Below are positions 10,366 through 21,980 of a DNA stretch of 33,771 bases, piece by piece. The first letter of the stretch is position 1. Each line of letters begins with the position of its first letter. The translations under genes were made by a program, and so were the position numbers. The DNA comes from Acanthaster planci (Eukaryota > Echinodermata > Asteroidea > Valvatida > Acanthasteridae). The stretch spans positions 7,296 to 41,066 of the forward strand of contig NW_019091589.1 of assembly GCF_001949145.1 (NCBI RefSeq). The letters run 5' to 3'. The notes below the pieces were generated by a model, which was given only the letters and a program-made list of their open reading frames with translations, was not told where the DNA came from and searched no databases.

Positions 10366-10926
10366 ACGACAGTATGCCGTCCTTAAAGTGTGGCTGCAAT
10401 GAATTTTTCTCCGACACAATTTTTCTGCATCTTTGTGCTTTTCTTGGATTCGGTTAAATGCATTGAAAAGTACACACTTTTAAACACTCAAAATTATCCA
10501 TGTTTTCCCGGACAAGTAAGGGCGCTGTTGATGTGAAGTCATATAGGGAAGACATGATTTTACTAACTGAAAGCATTTCTGAAAGAGGAATTGATGGTTT
10601 CTTATTGCTATGCACATAAACAACAGTGAAACAGCAAAACGAGAAAACTTAGTCCAGGAAAATCTGCAAAAATGCAGGACTTTTGTGTACAAACCAATGT
10701 AACATTCAGGCTTCTTCCTGAAAGGACATCACAGTTTCGCTCATGAATATGGAAATCTCATTAGCATAAAATCCACAAGGGTATTAAAATACCCTTTGAA
10801 ATAGTGATACCAAACTTTAAAATAAGGTTTACTGAGGCACGAAGGTACATTTAATATAAACATTGATTGCAGTTCCCTTTAAGTTTGCACCACATTTCTG
10901 AGACATTGGTGCTCAGTGATGCGTAA

Positions 10927-11108
10927 CCAGTGGCGGATTTAGAGGGGGCACAACTGGCACCCCTCCCAACCGCCTGCAAGATACTGAATTTGAAATTGTC
11001 CACATTGTTTTACGTAGTGACTGAGGGTTTCGCACTGCACTCTCGTATTTAAACCCTTCAGGTTTGCGCCCCCCCCCTCCCTTCCGAAAACCCTGGATCC
11101 GCCATTGG
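10927..11108. mobile_element. TIR element with CCANTGGCGGAT ends
   Basis: Begins ccagtggcggattta and ends tggatccgccattgg, which are inverted copies with two or three mismatches, enclosing about 150 bases with a C-rich tract. No coding potential: a MITE-like element in the A-B intergenic region. Confidence 0.65.
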
Positions 11109-12933
11109 TGGCCCCCGAATGTAACCAAGGTGTTACTGAAATGCTTGCAGCTTTTGCTGGACTATACTAAGCCTTTTGAAATTTACTGATGGTAAACGCG
11201 ATTTGACCATACTAATTAAGGTACTAAAAAGGATCATACTTTTTGGAAATACAAGGGGGCAGTTCTCGAACACAAGGCCTGTTCGTTTTATTTGGATAAT
11301 CCAGCCCTTCCCCTACAACATGATGTACAATGTATTTTGTTTGTCATCAATCTTCAGCTTGATTTATTAACCACAAAAAGCAGTTTTCTGGTCTCCCACT
11401 TGAACCATACCACGCTGCAGAAAATCTCTTTCGAAAAGGTCGCAAAAGGATGTCAAGTTAGACATACGATTCTGACTGTTTTATGCAAAACAAAAGTTTA
11501 CAATACAACTCAATGGAGAAAGTAAACAGACACATCGTGCAAACATTACTTTAACAAACTGGTGAGACAGTCACTGTTACTATAATACTCTAGTACCTTG
11601 TTTATCACCTCCCACAACTTTGAGAGAAACAAGACAATACATACTCTTTTAAAATACCCATTACTCGGATTAGTGCCTTTTAACCGTCAGCATATATACA
11701 TAAACAAGGTGACTACTCTACGGGTTGACATAAGTTTGAAGCCATCTTTTATGAATTGTGAAAAAATAAGATACCATGCACAAACATACAACTTGTACGT
11801 AGTACTGCAGACCTGAGTTTGTCGTGCATTAAGCGTCAGTAATACAACTTATCCAACAAAAGGACCTCCTCTCAAAGGTAAAAAAAATAACAGATCACCT
11901 ATTTAAATTTGTATGGTTATACACTACATTCATTAGCAAACAGGGCTGTGACTCTTCTAGAGAACATTCTCGCCTTTTTTGTCAATTCAATGAGGAAAAA
12001 GGGCTTATGTACTGGTAACGTCACATTCTTTTACATGCGCGCTTCCATATGGAACCAGTGGGGGCATGGTCTACGGCGCACCATAGGAAAGCACACGTAA
12101 AAAAGTTTGGCGTCATCAGTAGAGAGCTCCGCAGAGGTCCATTTGAGACACTTTCATCTACCCTCCTCCCTAATGAACCATTTCGGTATTCCAACAGCTA
12201 GCTCATGCCAGTGCATGCAAGGCTACTCGGGAATGGCTTCACGCGCGCGTTGGTCTGTCGTAACAGTGTAGACAAACGCTGATCCGTGTTCACTTTGTTC
12301 CCGTACGACCCGGGCCTTTGAAATACCGAACTATCTCATTGGGTTCACATCCCGGGAAAGCTTCGCCTTTCACTACCGCATTTAGTAAATGTTCTGTCCC
12401 AGTTATATTCATTCATTTTACGGGAAAATTTAAACCCAAAATATCGAAAGATTTGGTATGCTAATCCCAATCCACCGTTTGCAACACAGTAACTTGGCAT
12501 TCACCCATTATCACCTACAGCAGATCATCTGTCATACAAATAATAATCTTATAATACAGCTGTGCTTTGTGGCTTATAACTCCCGTCAGACCCGGTGAAA
12601 CCTGGTCGATAATTCTTTTGTCAAAAACACCCAGGTCTAGGCACGATGATTTAGCTTCGCAAGATGTTACTTTTCGTCTTTTGTCAGGGGTACCTCGTCA
12701 CTGGATGACTCCTCCTGGGGAAAATTCAACAGTGGACAACGAGTCCTGTGAATTAAAACTTTGACAAATGCTCCAAAATAACCACAGTCTTTCTACAACG
12801 GGCAAAACTACTTTTGTATGGACCTCTCTTTTGATTACAAACATTGACAGCCTTTCGTTCCGTGTTAACATGAGAGGCATTTTTGTTAATATCTAGTGAA
12901 AGTTTCCATTATAGTTTCAATATTCGTATGTAT

Positions 12934-12947
12934 TTTATTTCTTTATT
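12934..12947 (-). terminator. Polyadenylation signals of gene B
   Basis: Two AATAAA hexamers on the minus strand (12947-12942 and 12939-12934), about 370 bases downstream of the gene B stop codon. Position and duplication fit a 3' end; AATAAA also occurs by chance in AT-rich DNA. Confidence 0.4.
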
Positions 12948-13314
12948 GTCCTTTAGATATGATCCCATGGCAAGTCGTAATTTTGTAACCACTGGTTGAT
13001 TTAAAACAGAAAGTTAATGGAGCCCTGGAAGGCATATAGATATGCATGTAGTCTAACCCCATCTCATTCAACAGTTCATGATAACTTAGACTTTGGGAAC
13101 AATATCGGTCTACTGGGAACAGTGAACCCGATCTTTTGGAGGTGATTCTTAATATCCAAAACAAGAAAGAGGTATTATCTTAATACCTTTTAGTCATTTC
13201 TTTTGTAGTAAAGTTTTATCTGGTTGAAAAACCCACGATTTGGAAATTGGGAAAAGTAGGGTTACCTTCAGCAAAAAGAAAGGAGCACTGCAACGTGAAA
13301 AGGGGTGAAACGGT

Positions 13315-13562
13315 TTACCAGGTTTTGGGAAGAGGCTCTGAAGAAGAATCAATTTTACCAACCTTTGTGTTTGAACACCAAATTCCAAACGCTGTCAGAA
13401 GAACCAAGACGGTTAAGTAAAACCCGCACACACCAGCAATGATGGCATTGTCTGTTTCTGGTCCGAAGCGATTGCGGAAGCCACCTTTCTTTGGTTTTCC
13501 TGCGTTTTCCTCCGAGGAACTGGTTGCCATTGTTGCAGCAGGAGGGTTTCCGACAAGAATTG
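13315..13562 (-). CDS. Gene B exon 6: stalk, transmembrane helix and short tail
   Basis: Acceptor GTGTCTGCAG, phase 1. It encodes a Ser/Lys-rich stalk (MATSSSEENAGKPKKGG), a hydrophobic helix (AIIAGVCGFYLTVLVLLTAF, GIWC) and, read to the first stop, the tail SNTKVGKIDSSSEPLPKTW. Inside the tail GTTG|GTAAAA could act as a donor, so the last 14 codons may be replaced in some transcripts. Confidence 0.7.
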
Positions 13563-16500
13563 CTGCAGACACAGTAATGGAGTTATAGCTCCAATTTAAG
13601 ACTGTAAAAAGGAAGGGCTTCATGTAGAATGTGTTGAGCACATTTAATCCGACATGAGTTAGGCATTGACTGTGTTCTTTATCAAACCTCTTTACACGGC
13701 AAAGTACCCAGATTAATCATTTCGTCTGTTCACGTTTTTTTTCTCTGGTGACATGGGCAGAAAAGATGGGCCCTGGTGTCAACCACTGTGTGCAATGTAT
13801 AAGGGAAAATTGTGACTAATACATAATCCATAGCTGTAAAGGAAACCTGTTGTCTACAGCTAAGTCTGGGTCTCTACCCATTTGAAATACGCGGAGAGTT
13901 GTCTAGACGTACGAGCAGCTAGCTCCGCAAGTCTGTTTTGGACAAGGTTTACCTTTATTTGGCGGACCAGGAACCCCCTTTCGAAATAGCACTACTGCGA
14001 ACTCGTACTCTGCATCCGGTTCCAGACCGGTCACCACCGCAGAAACAGAACCGGACCTAACGGGCATATTGTCGAAGGTGATGTCACCGACACGTCGCCA
14101 AACAACCTCCTGGTAATCAACCGGGCCGTCACCGCCACCGTCTGCCGTCCACGATAGCCACGTGACGGTCGCATTGCCAGGGGCTGGGTCCCTGATGCGT
14201 GCTGTAGGAGGTGTCCGCAAGTACGGCTTTTCTGATCGGAAAGGGGGAAAAGAGAGTACTGCTGGATAGAAATCATGTCCTCGCCTAACAGAGGGAAAAA
14301 TTTCCACACGTCAAAGTAATATGAGGAATTGGAAATTAGTTCCAACTGTCAGCTTTTCCCGCAGCAAACATCTTTCTACTAAAATCAACCATTTACAAGC
14401 TGTCGCATTCGTGGATTTGTTTACCGTAGACAATTACTCTCAGCGCCTTCCTCCCTACCACCTCGTCGACTCCATCATAGTGCAACGTACACGTGAACTC
14501 CATGTCGTTTCTATCCACGAGGACCCGGAAGTGATTCGTTCGCGTTCGTCCACTGACCGTAGTACTTGATCTGTGGACATCCCCATCTGACCCCGTGAGA
14601 ACGAGGGAGTGTGGACCGGGTATAGGGGAAGATCTGAGCCCGCCCCCTCTACTACTACACACGAGCTCCACCGTCTCGCCCGTAGCCACCTCGGAGGCTT
14701 GGATTAGCGTCACTTTCCCCACTGCGGAGGGAAATACAGAATGAGCGTGTGAGACATTTGAGGACACTCTCCTATAGTGTTTGCATACCCGTTTCCCGTA
14801 CCTCCAGGGTCTACACACCTGTTGTTGAACGACATTTGCCATGGTCTTATGGGCAAAAATTTTACAATGGTGACACACGAAAGCCCCACAATGCTGTGCA
14901 GCATTTCAACATAATTATTCTTGTTCCCTGAGCATTGGGGCTAGCTATTAACTGTGGCAAATGACGTTTGGACGTGATCGTACAGTATGCATTGGTGATA
15001 CCCTTCAAGCTGAGGATACACCCATCATAATTGAAATTGGATTTCCTTTGAAATCTTCGCGAACCCATCCCATCTCCTGCGATGTTTCAGTGAACCGAAA
15101 CATGTGCAAATGCGATCATGGAGCCAGTGTTCTGTGGATTCTAACTTTCATGCCCCACCTATCCTAGCATCCAAACATCTGAGCATGCAGCCAGGTGCCG
15201 AGCACCACATTATAAATAAAAACTGCTTCTTTGAAATTTCACCAAACTGTTTGGTTCACGACATGCTACACTTTACAGAAGTTGGGTTTTCACTAAGGAC
15301 ATGTGCATTAAAGTCGCGTGTGGAGTAGTGTTGCTAAAGTAGGTTTAAAACTCATGGTCAAAGTCAAAACTTACTTGTGACGGCGTTAAAAGGCTCACTG
15401 TACGGACCTAAGCCCTTTTCGCTCTTAAACTGCACCCGAAATCCGTAACGGGTGTAGGGCTCTAGGTCAGTCACTAATACCCCAGCCACTTTGGTCTCAG
15501 ACGTGATACCGGCTGTAAAGTCATCCCAAGTGAGGTTGTAGCGGTAGCCCAGGAATCGGCTCGACCTGCTGCCGGCCGTACACGGTACGTTATCCCACAC
15601 AAACTTGAGGGACGTCATGTTGGACTCGGCGCGGACCAGCATCACACCGGTCGGTGCATCTTTCGGCACTACTCGTAAAATACCAACAAATGGGCGCGTT
15701 AAATCAAAACTTATTCCTAATTATAGTTGCATCAACAAGGTTTTCTTGTTATTTATCTTGGTTTGGGACATAATATAGAGTAGAGACTTATGGACATGCA
15801 AATATGAATATACAGTATTGTATCATACTCGCTGTATGTAGGTATGCCTGTTTCATCTGAACAATTTTTCTCTCAGAATGCTTTGTGCATTGCCAAAAGG
15901 GACTTCGAACTGTGTTGTGATTGACATTATCCAAACTATTCAAAAATAATTCCACCATTCTCTCATAATCCATCATTAAGCGTACCCTTTTGGCCTGTCC
16001 TTGCGTACGTGCTGGATTCGGGGAAAGCGTAGCTCAAGGTGTTGGCTTGGACGTAGACGTTATAGCCGGAGTTGGGCTGGAGTCCCGTTAGTAGATAGAG
16101 GCCGCGGTCCTGCGTATCGGAGCGGTGGATCATCTCCACCAGATGCCGATTGCTGTTGTCGCTGGCGTTGAGCACGGTATGGCAGCCGTAGCGGTCTGCC
16201 CACGAGTAGCTGATGGAGAAATACCTCGGTGTGCCGTGCTCCAGGACAAGACGTCCCGCGGTCGGGTACCTCCAAGTCACATTGAGAGCAAGGGGGTCTC
16301 CGTCAACTGGAGAAGCGACTAATCCCTGAACTGAATGGTTTGCTGTCCCAGACGGATACAGACAAACAGACAAAAAAAAAACAAGACATGTAAGGTTCTG
16401 AGCTCCAAAATGTTGGTCAGATTCACAAAATCTTCTGTCTCCTTTTTCTATGATAGACAGGGGACAAAAAGATCTGTAAAAATGACTGGCTGTCTGAAAT

Positions 16501-19500
16501 ATTAACACCAACTACACACGAAATGTATTTTTTTAGTTTATTTCATGTATTAGTTTATGTCAGTGGGTCAGAAAATGACAAGTACGTCCACAATATGGCC
16601 GTTTCCCAATAGTACGCCACCAAGTGTTTGCAACGCGTTGGCCAATCGCGAGACTTGTCGACCCAATGCGCGTTTGGAAAGGGTCGACCACTTTATGATT
16701 GGCCAAACGTGTTGCAATCTCTTGGTGGCGCACTATTGTGAATCGCCCGCATTATAGTGTCAGCATATTTTCCACAATGAACCACAGAGGATCATGATAA
16801 GCACGACTAAATTACTGGAAAACAAAAACGAAATTCCTTGGCATCAGTTGAAAGGAGTCTGTAGCATTACTTAATGCAATGCTGGATGGAGATGACGTCT
16901 CATCTTGTTCCGTATCTCAGGTTTTTCATAGCCAAGGGGCAAACGCAAAAAATTTATGAGGAACTTGAAACTATTGGCATTCACAACAGACGAGATTTGG
17001 AGTGTGAAAGGTCACTTTATAGTGATGTAGGCTTAATAATCAGTGGGATACGTTTACATGAACTTTTGTGGCACACACATAAATGCACCCATTGAGAAAT
17101 CCTGGAATAAAATTGTCATCGTGTACCATTTAGTTCTAAGGTCGCCCAATTTGTTTTGATGATGGCAGTCGGTGTTCCGTACGAATGTTCATTTTCAGAA
17201 ATAGTTAATCCCGGGGGACGCCCTCAACGGGCCCTCCCCCAGTTCCCTTTGTTCTTCTGCTCCTCACCAGATGTTTAGTTAGCCAAGTACTTTATTAAAG
17301 ACCCAAACGGCAACCTTGCCGCTCAAGATATTTGTCCAGATTTGTGTGCGCCCACCCCTTTCCCTCGTCGAAGCTGATCGATCCGCCTCGTTCTACATAG
17401 TGCGTTAATCACTAGTGCTGAGTAGTGACTGCACTTCAATGGGATACCAATTGGCTTCAGTGAAACCACTGCACAATCAAACACGATCTTACTAGGTCCT
17501 CAAAAATAGTAAGAGCGTGGCCAATCGTGTAATGGTGATATCTAGTACATCATAGTAAAGAATTCAGTGGGAGCTGATACCAACATTATAGGGTCTTCAT
17601 GGACGAGGAAGTCGACTTCGTAGTAGACGTGGTAAAAGCGAAGCAGCAGCATCATGTCCATTTATCTTGGAGGCTGGGAGAGAACTGACGGGGTGCACTT
17701 TTTCAGCCAACCATTGGAAATGCTGAAACGTGACTGCAGCTTGATACAAGATACCACACACGTTAGACACGCTGCAACAACGTATTACAATGGTCTTTTA
17801 GGTTGTAATACAATTGCATCGAAGTCTGTTACATCGTGAAATGTTCTCCCAAATTTCCTAGTTTCATCGCCATGGTTTAATGACAATTTACAACGTGGCA
17901 GGGTCTTCCTGCATGGCCGTTGTCAGAGTGCGATAGGGCAATAACGATTTGTTCCTCCAGTGTGCATTACAAAAGCAAAGCTGCACCCAGCGAGTGACTT
18001 TCAGTGAAGTGTCAGCAGGAGATGAATAGAGGTTATCACAACGGGCCATTGACATCGAAAATGTTTTGCATGACAGTCGTTTTAGAAGTAAACGCTTTCA
18101 GAAAGGCCACAAAAGGTCGTTCTTGGTACTATATCTTGTACATGTACAATCAGCACCCGACACGAAGTATTCAACCGTCGACCAGTCGACAGTGGACAAA
18201 ATGGGGCCCGTGTACACGCTGGGACTTAAGTAGTACATATTGCCTATTTGTCACTGTAATCGTGCCGACAGATCTTTCATTTTGCAGTTTTTTTGGTGTC
18301 GCAAAGCTTCCGCCAGGAATTTTTTTCCAATCCCTCTTTCATTCATCAACTCATGAATAAGTTACCGTCATCATGGATCCGGGGATTTCTTTTTACAAAA
18401 ATGAGCAATAAAAAAAGTCTTTCGTACGAGGGTGAAATCAGTCTGTCAGTATCTTTCGAATTCTTACCTTACTAATGTTAATAAAAATGTCAATGATGGA
18501 AGCACGAGGTCCTCTGTATTTCACCAGTCAAGTTGGGAGTAACAATTTCGTTCATAAGAGAAATAGTTCTCCAACTTTTTCAGCAGAATAGACCTATCAT
18601 CCGTTTGATTTTGGTTCGATTCAAAAGACTGAAGTATCACATGTCCATTTTTATAGAGATGTAGTACATTGTATGGACGGTAGCACATTTTATATATGAA
18701 TTACTAAAAGCTTCGACTAGCTGTTTTATGCACACGTTTAATTTTGTTGTCTTGCATCCAAAGGTTTGAGACTCCCGTGAAAAAGTTCCAGCCCAACACT
18801 GAGAAGGACATTCCGAAAGAGTTCCATATCCGGGCACACTAGCCTATACGAGACTGGTCTAAAAAAAATCCAGTTGTTTTCTAAGCAAATACTTCACCAT
18901 TTTCCCTGCTAAATGTAACGTTTTAGAAGATGTTAGCAAGCACTTTCTGGTGGCTAATAAGCCACTGCAAGGAAAAATAAATGCCCGTATAAAAACTTTT
19001 ATCCCCAATTTTTTGTCACAGAACCTTTTGGAACCCTAACCCCAACCCACTCTTTTCCATGATCTTGAATAAAGGGAATAATTACAAAGAAATTTCAATT
19101 AAAGGAAAGGGACAAGGATGTAAACTTGTCCTTAATTAATACTGTAGTTCAATCCAGTAAATTTAGCAAAATTAAACACCATTTTGAAAGACCATCAAAT
19201 TTTTTATAGACAAAACAACATGACTGAGGTCAAAGTCACAGGTTTCTTATCTCTTAACAACATCCGGGGCAACGCCCCCTTCCCTGGAAGCCATATGTAC
19301 AATCCACTTTAGCAGCCAAGCAAGTCCACACCACTTTCCGTCAACACATATTACTTCTGTCCTTGTGTGTATGGTTGATTTGTAATTAACCATGATTCAA
19401 TTTCCCTCGAGAGTAGGAAGCGCAGAAGTAATCGTAGGGCCTCATACGTACCTTCCACTCCACCGAGATGAAGACCTAGGGCAAAGAGAATCAGCGCAGA

Positions 19501-19518
19501 CGCACTGGAGGCCGACAT
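13315..19518 (-). CDS. Gene B: single-pass FN3/Ig surface protein, tandem paralogue of gene A (six exons)
   Basis: Spliced model: 19518-19452, 16342-15986, 15668-15375, 14721-14425, 14231-13953, 13562-13315. All internal junctions are GT..AG and phase 1, giving 1542 nt, 513 aa plus stop. Domain order: signal peptide, FN3, FN3, Ig-like, FN3, a basic/Ser-rich stalk, one transmembrane helix (about residues 471-493) and a tail of about 20 residues. Uniform phase-1 exons that each hold one module are typical of shuffled extracellular proteins. Two AATAAA signals on the minus strand near 12947-12934, about 370 bases past the stop, fit the 3' end. It is likely a cell-surface adhesion or recognition receptor without an enzymatic domain. 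A potential donor after KVG in the last exon leaves a different tail possible. Confidence 0.75.
13953..14231 (-). CDS. Gene B exon 5: FN3 domain 3
   Basis: Phase 1-1 exon of 279 nt (residues 339-431), acceptor CCGATCAG, donor G|GTAAAC. FN3 features: ATVTWLSW, VDYQEVVWRR and VVTGLEPDAEYEFAVVLF followed by GVPGPP. It sits directly before the transmembrane exon. Confidence 0.8.
14425..14721 (-). CDS. Gene B exon 4: Ig-like domain
   Basis: Phase 1-1 exon of 297 nt (residues 240-338), acceptor CCTCCGCAG, donor G|GTAAAC. GETVELVCSS and MEFTCTLHYDG place two cysteines 56 residues apart in the B and F strand contexts of an Ig fold. The usual central tryptophan is not evident. Gene A has no counterpart. 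Confidence 0.7.
15375..15668 (-). CDS. Gene B exon 3: FN3 domain 2
   Basis: Phase 1-1 exon of 294 nt, acceptor CGAGTAG, donor A|GTAAGT. It contains LKFVWDN, YRYNLTWDD and DLEPYTRYGFRVQF followed by GLGPYSEP, a clear FN3 pattern, and matches gene A exon 3. A second AG three bases earlier would add one valine. Confidence 0.85.
15986..16342 (-). CDS. Gene B exon 2: FN3 domain 1
   Basis: Phase 1-1 exon of 357 nt (residues 23-141), acceptor GGGACAG, donor G|GTACGC. FN3 features are LNVTWRYP, RYFSISYSW and LLTGLQPNSGYNVYVQAN. It starts ANHSVQGLVAS, comparable with ATGQVQNLTVV in gene A, so the two exons are probably orthologous copies of a duplicated exon. Confidence 0.85.
16343..19451 (-). other. 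Gene B intron 1
   Basis: 3.1-kb intron with palindromic MITE copy 2. Several plus-strand frames of 60-118 codons show no domain signature or codon bias that I can see and are left out. Confidence 0.45.
16592..16753. mobile_element. Palindromic MITE, copy 2
   Basis: Same family as 922-1097: caagtgtttgcaacgcgttgg, ccaatgcgcgtttgg core flanked by gtcgacc/gggtcgac, and gcgcactattgtgaatcgcc at the right end. Its right arm has lost about 10 bases of stem (fcgcgcat segment reduced) relative to copy 1. It lies in the first intron of gene B. Confidence 0.8.
19452..19518 (-). CDS. Gene B exon 1: start codon and signal peptide
   Basis: Encodes MSASSASALILFALGLHLGG then VE, followed by G|GTACGT in phase 1, the same phase as exon 1 of gene A. 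The hydrophobic core ALILFALGLHL is a good secretion signal. The first intron is 3.1 kb long, so the link to the next exon rests on phase and on similarity to gene A. Confidence 0.7.
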
Positions 19519-21426
19519 ATTGGGCCCTGTCCTTGCAATGTCTCGTCCCCCCAGAGTACAAGCTCACACTATACCAGCCGAAACGTTAGGAACCACGGTG
19601 GGTCAGTATGCAAAGCGAGTACTTGCAAAAGACCTATTGGGACAATAGTGTGCAGACAACACGCTGCCCCGTCTATTCACCGTGACGGGCCATTCATTTT
19701 TAGGCCATGTAAATAATAAAAATGGGTGCTCTTGCAAAAATTTCTTTTAAAGAAAGAGAAGTACTCTATTATTTTTCTAAGCGTTTTTTTTTCACGATTG
19801 GTACATACACCTTTATGTCCTAGAAAGTCACAGTGTCTTCCAAGTTACAAAACTATCTTCTCAGCTGAAGTCAAAACACGTAAATTAAAACCAAAAAGGA
19901 GGCAGACACGAACGATAAATTAATTTTATTACTTAGGCCTACTCAGTCCTGTGCTACTATTTAGGTGCCAAGTATAAATGTCTAACATTTCGGCAACACT
20001 CTGTTCTGGCCCCCATCACACACCCACACTTGTTTCACATAGGAAGTGTGGACAGTTCCTTGTTCTCCTGTGGTTAAGGTAACTTGGCAAAAATGCTTGA
20101 TTTAAAGCTGCGCTCACTTTGTGCTCACAGAAAAGATTCTCACACTTCCGTATGCTGCATGTCGGTTTTCAATAAGCTGTACTCAATATATGAATGAATT
20201 TTATTTAGTACACTTTTTCCCGAGAGTGTGTAAAAGTAAAATCATTTTATTGATGATTTTTTCAGTGTTGGCTTATCAAAACCAAGACGGAAATACACAT
20301 GGACAGTTTGGATATCCTTTTTACTGTCAAAACCTATTGTATGTCAAAGTTTTACACACTGAACAAATCAGAATTGAACCGACCCAAAGTGAAAATATTG
20401 CTAAAGCAAGACCGTAACAAATAGGTACTAGGTGTAAAAAAATGAATGAATCACAAACACACATAAAAACAGGTTAACATTATCGCTTTCGAATGGGTTA
20501 GTTAATAAGAAAATGGTCAGTTATTTCCGGAAATGATATTCTTGCATTTTCTGCTTATTTTGGTTTGTTTTCGGGAGGGAGGCCGAGGCCCGGTTTAGCC
20601 ATCATCCCATGAGAAAAAAGTTATGTTGACCATAACTGCACAGCATACAGCATCACATTACCCTCCTGAAGCGCCGCCATTGTTCGGCCGCGCATTTTGT
20701 GCGCAAACAATGCTCGATGTCCTATTTAGTCTATAATGGAGATCAATGATGGTAGCGCACTCACACGCACATTCTTCAGCTTGATGCGCACGTGCATTTG
20801 GCAAATCACGACACCCTGTTGGACCAAGAGGCATGTAACGCAAGAGCATTGTGCCCCTGCAGTAATGGCTTCTGATTCTGGAGGTCGAATTACACAATCG
20901 GCCTAAGTTGAGACTAAAGGTAAGAGTCAATATGGAGTCAAAAGGAGATTTAGGGGGAAAGCACTGACTTAAACTACTCAAGTGGATCCAGCAGTAAAAA
21001 ATGGATGTGTTCAATTGTTTCTCACCTTGCCGATGACAGATATATCAGAATTATATAATTTATTCTTCAGACACAAGCAAAACGAGGATTATTAGTAAAG
21101 GAGAGATCACGATTTAACGCTCATTAGTAAATTCTACACTGTATTTTGTCGATACCAATTGCTTCAAAATTTCAGAAAAACGGCCACTTTTGGCCAAATG
21201 TTTATGAGTAGTAATCAGTTTTCCTTACCATCTTTAAAAACGTTGCTGTTACCTCTGTAATGTCATTATCCCGATCACCGTGTTAATTAGTACGTTTTAC
21301 CGTATTATGCACTAACATGGCAAATAACAGATGGCCTTTTCAGGGAGTTGACCTATATAACAGACTCAAAATGAGAAGTCTTGCACAGGCTCAAAATTTC
21401 CTTCTGGAAGGACCAGTCAATCCCTG
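19519..21426. other. Intergenic region between genes B and C
   Basis: AT-rich, containing the partial TIR element copy at 20800-20898. The 118-codon minus-strand frame at 20658-21014 runs through that repeat and has no domain signature. Nothing else recognised. Confidence 0.45.
20800..20898. mobile_element. Partial copy of the 5891-6032 TIR element
   Basis: ggcaaatcacgacaccctgtt and ggcatgtaacg are the reverse complement of the internal part of the 5891-6032 element, and gcttctgattctggaggtcgaattacac matches its terminal repeat. The other terminus was not found, so the copy is truncated or rearranged. Confidence 0.6.
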
Positions 21427-21432
21427 TTTATT
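21427..21432 (-). terminator. Polyadenylation signal candidate of gene C
   Basis: AATAAA on the minus strand about 350 bases past the gene C stop codon, a plausible 3'-UTR length. Supported by motif and position only. Confidence 0.35.
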
Positions 21433-21780
21433 CTCCTCCTTTCCGTCATCCTCCTTCCACACACTCTTCTCACCATTTTCTTCCCGCGCCTCTTCCAGTC
21501 CCAATCTTATACATTGTAAAACATTGAATTCTCTAATGCCGGGTAGATGTAACTAAAAATAGCACGCTGGCACCATAGACTCGGCCCCAGCCGCTAGTAT
21601 TATACAATTCCATATCACTACACCTAATAGGAAAAATGTGATATCTGTGTATTTAAACAGCTTAAAATCTAAAATACACTGATAAGCTTAAATGTGCTAG
21701 TAAACTGCACAAATTGTTGAAGTTGGCAACTGTGTCTGTCTGGTGAGAAAGCATCTCAGAAGCAGCTCCACGTGCCATCC

Positions 21781-21980
21781 TTATTCTGATGTCATTTGGG
21801 TGCGTATTTCGTGTATGATATCCATCCGCTCAAGCGATGGTCTACCAAGTACTTCTAGCAAGTCGCCCACCGTCACTTCACCACCAATCGCAGCCCACTC
21901 TCGCAGCAGACACTCAGTTGGATTGCTGACCTTCTCGCTGTCCAATGCCACTACAGATTCCACGTCTTTACCCAACTCGC
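21781..21980 (-). CDS. Gene C last exon: second half of death domain and stop
   Basis: Acceptor TTGCCACTAG, phase 1, ending at TAA 21783-21781. It contains NPTECLLREWAAIGGEVTV and GDLLEVLGRPSLERMDII: the P-x-x-LL-x-EW helix and TV-x-x-LL-x-x-L-x-x-x-x-R-x-D helix of death domains. The two exon halves complete each other in order and phase. Confidence 0.8.

Larger units (their letters stand above)
9790..12930. other. Intergenic region between genes A and B
   Basis: Holds the dispersed repeat at 10150-10365 and the TIR element at 10927-11108. No gene supported. On the minus strand TTTTCCCCAG at 12715 is followed by EESSSDEVPLTKDEK and a stop in one frame, but its phase does not join the gene B transmembrane exon. 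Confidence 0.5.

Noticed and set aside
12943-13164. Possible cytoplasmic exon of gene B
   Set aside because: An acceptor (TGTTCCCAG) is present but there is no convincing donor and it overlaps the polyadenylation signals.
20658-21014. 118-codon minus-strand frame with many Cys and Arg
   Set aside because: It runs through the partial TIR element copy and shows no signal peptide or recognisable Cys-rich domain.
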